From JBOHUX01 sp050734915 (lineage in GTDB: Bacteria > Chloroflexota > Dormibacteria > Dormibacterales > Dormibacteraceae): DNA of 8,160 nt. Numbering within the stretch: the stretch's first letter is position 1; the number at the start of each line of letters is the position of its first letter. The translations under genes were made by a program, and so were the position numbers. The stretch covers positions 1 to 8,160 of the forward strand of contig JBOHUX010000108.1 of the NCBI GenBank assembly GCA_050734915.1, read 5' to 3'. The notes under the pieces are model-generated. The model saw nothing but the letters and a program-made list of their open reading frames with translations. It was not told the DNA's origin and did not search any database. Shown here piece by piece: positions 5,877 through 8,160 of the stretch.

Positions 5877-7210
5877 ACGCCGGCCCGGCGCAGCTTGCCC
5901 CCCTCCAGACGCGGCAGGCTGGAGACGAAGGTCACCCGGCGGGGCACCTTGAAGGCCGGCAGGCGCTCGCGGCACCACTGGCGCAGGGCCTCGGCATCCA
6001 CTCCTTCGGGCGCCACCACCAGGGCCTCCAACAGCTGCCCGTGGCGGGCGTTGGGGCGGCCCCGCACGGCCGCGTCCCGGACGGCGGGATGGGCCTGGAG
6101 CACGGCCTCCACCTCCGCCGGCTGGACGTTCTCGCCGTCGGTGATGATGACGTCGTCCGCCCGCCCGGTGACGTGGAGGAGACCGGCTCCGTCCAGGAAG
6201 CCGAGGTCACCGGTCCGGAATCCGTCCGGTCCGGGCGCGGGGCGGAGGTCGGGGTCGAGATAGCCGGGGGAGACGACGGGCCCCGCGACCACGATCTCCC
6301 CGGCCTCGACGGAGATCGAAACCTGCGAATGCGGGCGACCGGCGAGCCCGTCAGCGTGCAGGGGGTCGAGCGCGGTTCCCGGCGCCACGGTCGCCACCTG
6401 TGAGCACGTCTCGGTCAGGCCGTAGGTGGGACAGGCACGGATTCCCATCCGGCGCCAGCCGGCGATCGCCTTGGCGGGCGCCGGCGCGCCTCCCAAGAGC
6501 ACCGCCCGGACCCGGCGCAGATCTTGCAGGCCGCCGGCCTCGACGAGTCGGGAGAGCATGACTGGGACCAGCGAGACCAGGCTGGGCCGCTCATCGCGAA
6601 GCGCGCCGAGGACGGCCCCCTCCTCGAAGCGAGGCACCGTCACCACCGGCCTCCCCGCGAGGACTGAGCGCATCAGGATCGCCAGGCCTCCGACGTGGTG
6701 GGGGGAGAGCGCGAGCAGCCAGCGGTCCTGGGGCCGCGCCCCGATGCTCTCCTGGCACCCCAGTGCCGAGGCGCGGTGGTTGGCGAGGGTCTGGCGAACG
6801 CCCTTCGGGCTCCCCGTCGTTCCCGACGTGTAGAGGACGCACAGATCGCCCGGGTCGCCCCGGGCCGGGTCACGGCACGGGACTGCCCGTCCCTCGATGA
6901 TCAGCGCTCGCGGCCGGCAGTCGGCCAGCTTGCGCTGCCGGTCCCGCTCCGGACCCCGGACCGGGAGCGGGACCGCCGCCGCCCCGAGCCTGCCGCAGGC
7001 GAAGAACGCGGCCGCGAACCTCGCCCCCGCCGGCTCCACGATGGCGACCCGATCCCCGGCCGTCACTCCCAGACGGGCCAGCCTCAAAGCCCACTGGGAT
7101 GCCATGCGGTCCAGCTCCCCCCACGAGAGCCGTTCGCCGGTGCCCCGGTCCACCAGAGCCGGCACACCGCCGTCGGCGCGTGCCCGTGACGAGAGGGGAT
7201 CCGATACCAT
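5864..7210 (-). CDS. menE: MenE, o-succinylbenzoate-CoA ligase
   Basis: A 448-residue member of the acyl-adenylate-forming family, matching the length of known MenE. It activates o-succinylbenzoate with ATP and CoA, the step before ring closure by MenB. Motifs in order are YTSGTTGSPKG at 127-137 (P-loop), SPHHVGGLAIL at 169-179 (the position and form found in MenE), PTYGLTETCSQ at 261-271, FRTGD at 331-335, the hinge GRADDVIITDGENVQPAEVE at 349-368, and the catalytic lysine K439 in LEGGKLRR. Without context a related acyl-CoA ligase would be possible; divergent menB next door makes MenE the best call. The start ATG at 7210-7208 has only a weak GAG upstream. It shares a 42-base intergenic region with menB. 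Confidence 0.9.
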   Translation of the reverse strand: MVSDPLSSRARADGGVPALVDRGTGERLSWGELDRMASQWALRLARLGVTAGDRVAIVEPAGARFAAAFFACGRLGAAAVPLPVRGPERDRQRKLADCRPRALIIEGRAVPCRDPARGDPGDLCVLYTSGTTGSPKGVRQTLANHRASALGCQESIGARPQDRWLLALSPHHVGGLAILMRSVLAGRPVVTVPRFEEGAVLGALRDERPSLVSLVPVMLSRLVEAGGLQDLRRVRAVLLGGAPAPAKAIAGWRRMGIRACPTYGLTETCSQVATVAPGTALDPLHADGLAGRPHSQVSISVEAGEIVVAGPVVSPGYLDPDLRPAPGPDGFRTGDLGFLDGAGLLHVTGRADDVIITDGENVQPAEVEAVLQAHPAVRDAAVRGRPNARHGQLLEALVVAPEGVDAEALRQWCRERLPAFKVPRRVTFVSSLPRLEGGKLRRAGVEGP

Positions 7211-7215
7211 GACTC

Positions 7216-7221
7216 GATAAT
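7216..7221 (+). promoter_or_regulatory. Candidate -10 element for menB
   Basis: GATAAT (5 of 6 to TATAAT) lies 31 bases before the menB ATG, so a transcript would start near 7228. No -35 is recognisable, and the upstream side is already menE coding sequence. The same hexamer appears in the candidate promoter of the lapA-like gene. Confidence 0.35.
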
Positions 7222-7224
7222 GCT

Positions 7225-7249
7225 AGTGGTTGCTCTAGGAGTGGTTGCT
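7225..7249. repeat. Perfect 10-base direct repeat between menE and menB
   Basis: AGTGGTTGCT occurs at 7225-7234 and 7240-7249, a period of 15; the wider 15-base units at 7221-7235 and 7236-7250 match at 11 of 15 positions. It fills most of the 42-base divergent region and surrounds the only ribosome-site candidate of menB (AGGAG at 7237-7241, 11 bases before the ATG). It could be a paired regulator site for one or both genes, or a local duplication. Confidence 0.6.
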
Positions 7250-7252
7250 TAG

Positions 7253-8068
7253 ATGAACGGATGGATCCCCGGGGGCAAGTATCAAGACATCGTCTACGAG
7301 ACCTGGGACGGCATCGCCAAGATCACGATCAACCGCCCCGAGGTCCACAACGCCTTCCGTCCGACCACTCTCTTCGAGATGTCGCGCGCCTTCGAGGAGG
7401 CGCGCGACGACCCCCGGGTGGGGGTGATCGTCCTCACAGGCGCCGGCGACCAAGCCTTCTGCTCTGGTGGTGACCAGAGGATCCGGGGGGACGACGGGTA
7501 CGTGGACGAGAACGGCGTCGGGCGGCTCAACGTGCTCGACCTCCAGATCCAGATGCGGCGGACGCCGAAGCCGATCATCGCCATGGTGGCCGGGTTCTGC
7601 ATCGGCGGCGGCCACGTTCTCCACGTCGTCTGCGATCTCACCATCGCCGCCGACAACGCCCGCTTCGGCCAGGCGGGGCCGCGGGTGGGCAGCTTCGACG
7701 GAGGTTACGGCTCCGGCCTCCTGGCCCGGAGCGTCGGCCAGAAGAAGGCCCGGGAGATCTGGTTTCTCTGCGAGCAGTACTCGGCCGAGGAGGCCTTCCA
7801 GATGGGACTGGTCAACAAGGTGGTGCCACTTCGGCGTCTGGAGGAGGAGACGGTCTCCTGGTGCCGGAAGATCCTCGAGAAGAGCCCCCTCGCGATACGG
7901 ATGATCAAAGCGGGCATGAACGCCGCCGACGACGGTCTGGCCGGGATCCAGCAGCTGGCCGGCGACGCCACCTTGCTCTACTACATGGGCGAGGAGGCTC
8001 AGGAGGGGCGGGACGCCTTCGTCCAGAAGCGCAAGCCGGACTTCTCCCGCTTCCCCCACCGACCCTAG
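7253..8068 (+). CDS. menB: MenB, 1,4-dihydroxy-2-naphthoyl-CoA synthase
   Basis: A 271-residue crotonase-fold enzyme that closes the naphthoquinone ring in menaquinone synthesis. Landmarks are AFCSGGDQRIRGDDGY (68-83), GFCIGGGHVLHVVCDLTIAA (114-133, oxyanion hole), GPRVGSFDGGYG (142-153), GQKKAREIWFLC (162-173) and the C-terminal QKRKPDFSRFPHRP. Counting against E. coli MenB with an offset of 14, Y97, S161, D163, W184, T254 and Y258 correspond to Y83, S147, D149, W170, T240 and Y244. Gly156, which marks bicarbonate-dependent type I enzymes, is G142; Thr155 is replaced by Ala141. The ATG at 7253 is preceded by AGGAG at an 11-base spacing, rather long. A probable menA starts 16 bases after the stop. 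Confidence 0.97.
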   Translation: MNGWIPGGKYQDIVYETWDGIAKITINRPEVHNAFRPTTLFEMSRAFEEARDDPRVGVIVLTGAGDQAFCSGGDQRIRGDDGYVDENGVGRLNVLDLQIQMRRTPKPIIAMVAGFCIGGGHVLHVVCDLTIAADNARFGQAGPRVGSFDGGYGSGLLARSVGQKKAREIWFLCEQYSAEEAFQMGLVNKVVPLRRLEEETVSWCRKILEKSPLAIRMIKAGMNAADDGLAGIQQLAGDATLLYYMGEEAQEGRDAFVQKRKPDFSRFPHRP

Positions 8069-8084
8069 GCACCCGGGGCCGGAC

Positions 8085-8160
8085 GTGAGCGCGGGGGTGC
8101 GGGGAGGGCGGCCGCCGACCGCGGCCCGCGTCTGGTGGCACGCCTCACGGCCCGCCACCC
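8085..8160 (+). CDS. menA: Probable MenA (1,4-dihydroxy-2-naphthoate polyprenyltransferase), first 25 codons
   Basis: From GTG at 8085 the frame is open to the window end and reads MSAGVRGGRPPTAARVWWHASRPAT. The final segment, with a tryptophan-rich start followed by A-RP-T, resembles the opening of MenA/UbiA prenyltransferases (W-x-A-x-RPxTL), just before the first membrane helix. MenA attaches the isoprenoid tail to dihydroxynaphthoate in the membrane. The 16-base gap after menB and the pathway link support the call. The ribosome site is weak (GGGG at 8074-8077), and GTG at 8097 is an alternative start. Only 25 residues are visible, so the identification is tentative. Confidence 0.6.
   Translation, partial: MSAGVRGGRPPTAARVWWHASRPAT

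Noticed and set aside
4018..5952. A 644-residue open frame on the + strand running antisense to nfo and out of frame through mocA
   Set aside because: It is rich in Arg, Gly and Pro with no known motif. nfo and mocA, which occupy the same bases, have complete family motifs. Long spurious frames are expected at this GC content.
4422..5978. A 518-residue open frame on the - strand across mocA and half of nfo
   Set aside because: Low-complexity Pro/Arg/Ala composition; a shadow of the real genes in a GC-rich sequence.
7235..8158. A 307-residue open frame on the - strand opposite menB
   Set aside because: It is the reverse-complement shadow of menB, which is unmistakable.
1..8160. A previously undescribed defence, mobile or other new system
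   Set aside because: Every sizeable stretch is accounted for by recognisable housekeeping or molybdenum and menaquinone genes; no transposase, toxin, nuclease cassette or repeat array is seen, and nfo is an ordinary repair enzyme.

Overview
The window is a GC-rich (roughly 70% by eye), densely coded bacterial chromosome segment with no RNA genes, mobile elements or CRISPR. It carries eight complete genes plus two cut by the window edges. Menaquinone genes (menE, menB, probable menA) together with accessory genes for a molybdenum hydroxylase of the CO-dehydrogenase type suggest a free-living, respiring, high-GC soil or sediment bacterium. The phylum cannot be fixed from the sequence. The MenB has the glycine typical of bicarbonate-dependent (type I) enzymes rather than the aspartate of mycobacterial MenB, which argues mildly against a classical actinobacterium. 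High-GC Chloroflexota or Dormibacterota-like lineages would fit, but this is only inference.

Region 1 (1-3533, + strand) is a tightly packed operon. It holds the C-terminal end of a FAD-binding medium subunit (CoxM type), then CoxD (MoxR-type AAA+ ATPase), CoxE (VWA/MIDAS protein) and an XdhC/CoxF-type protein. coxD/coxE and coxE/xdhC overlap by 8 bases each, so translational coupling is likely. In characterised systems these accessory proteins finish the molybdenum active site of the hydroxylase whose large and small subunits presumably lie upstream.

Region 2 (3534-4848, - strand) holds nfo (endonuclease IV, DNA repair) followed by a small two-helix LapA-like membrane protein. An AT-rich island between them carries a promoter-like sequence and a repeated 9-mer.

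Region 3 (4871-5818, + strand) is a MocA-type molybdopterin cytidylyltransferase with an unrecognised N-terminal domain of about 115 residues. It would supply the cytosine-dinucleotide form of the cofactor that CoxL-type enzymes use, so it fits region 1 functionally although nfo and the lapA-like gene separate them.

Region 4 (5864-8160) is a menaquinone cluster: menE on the - strand, diverging across a 42-base gap from menB, which is followed by the start of a likely menA cut by the window end. The gap contains a perfect 10-base direct repeat.

No wholly new system is evident. The points most worth checking are the MocA N-terminal domain and the two intergenic repeat pairs.
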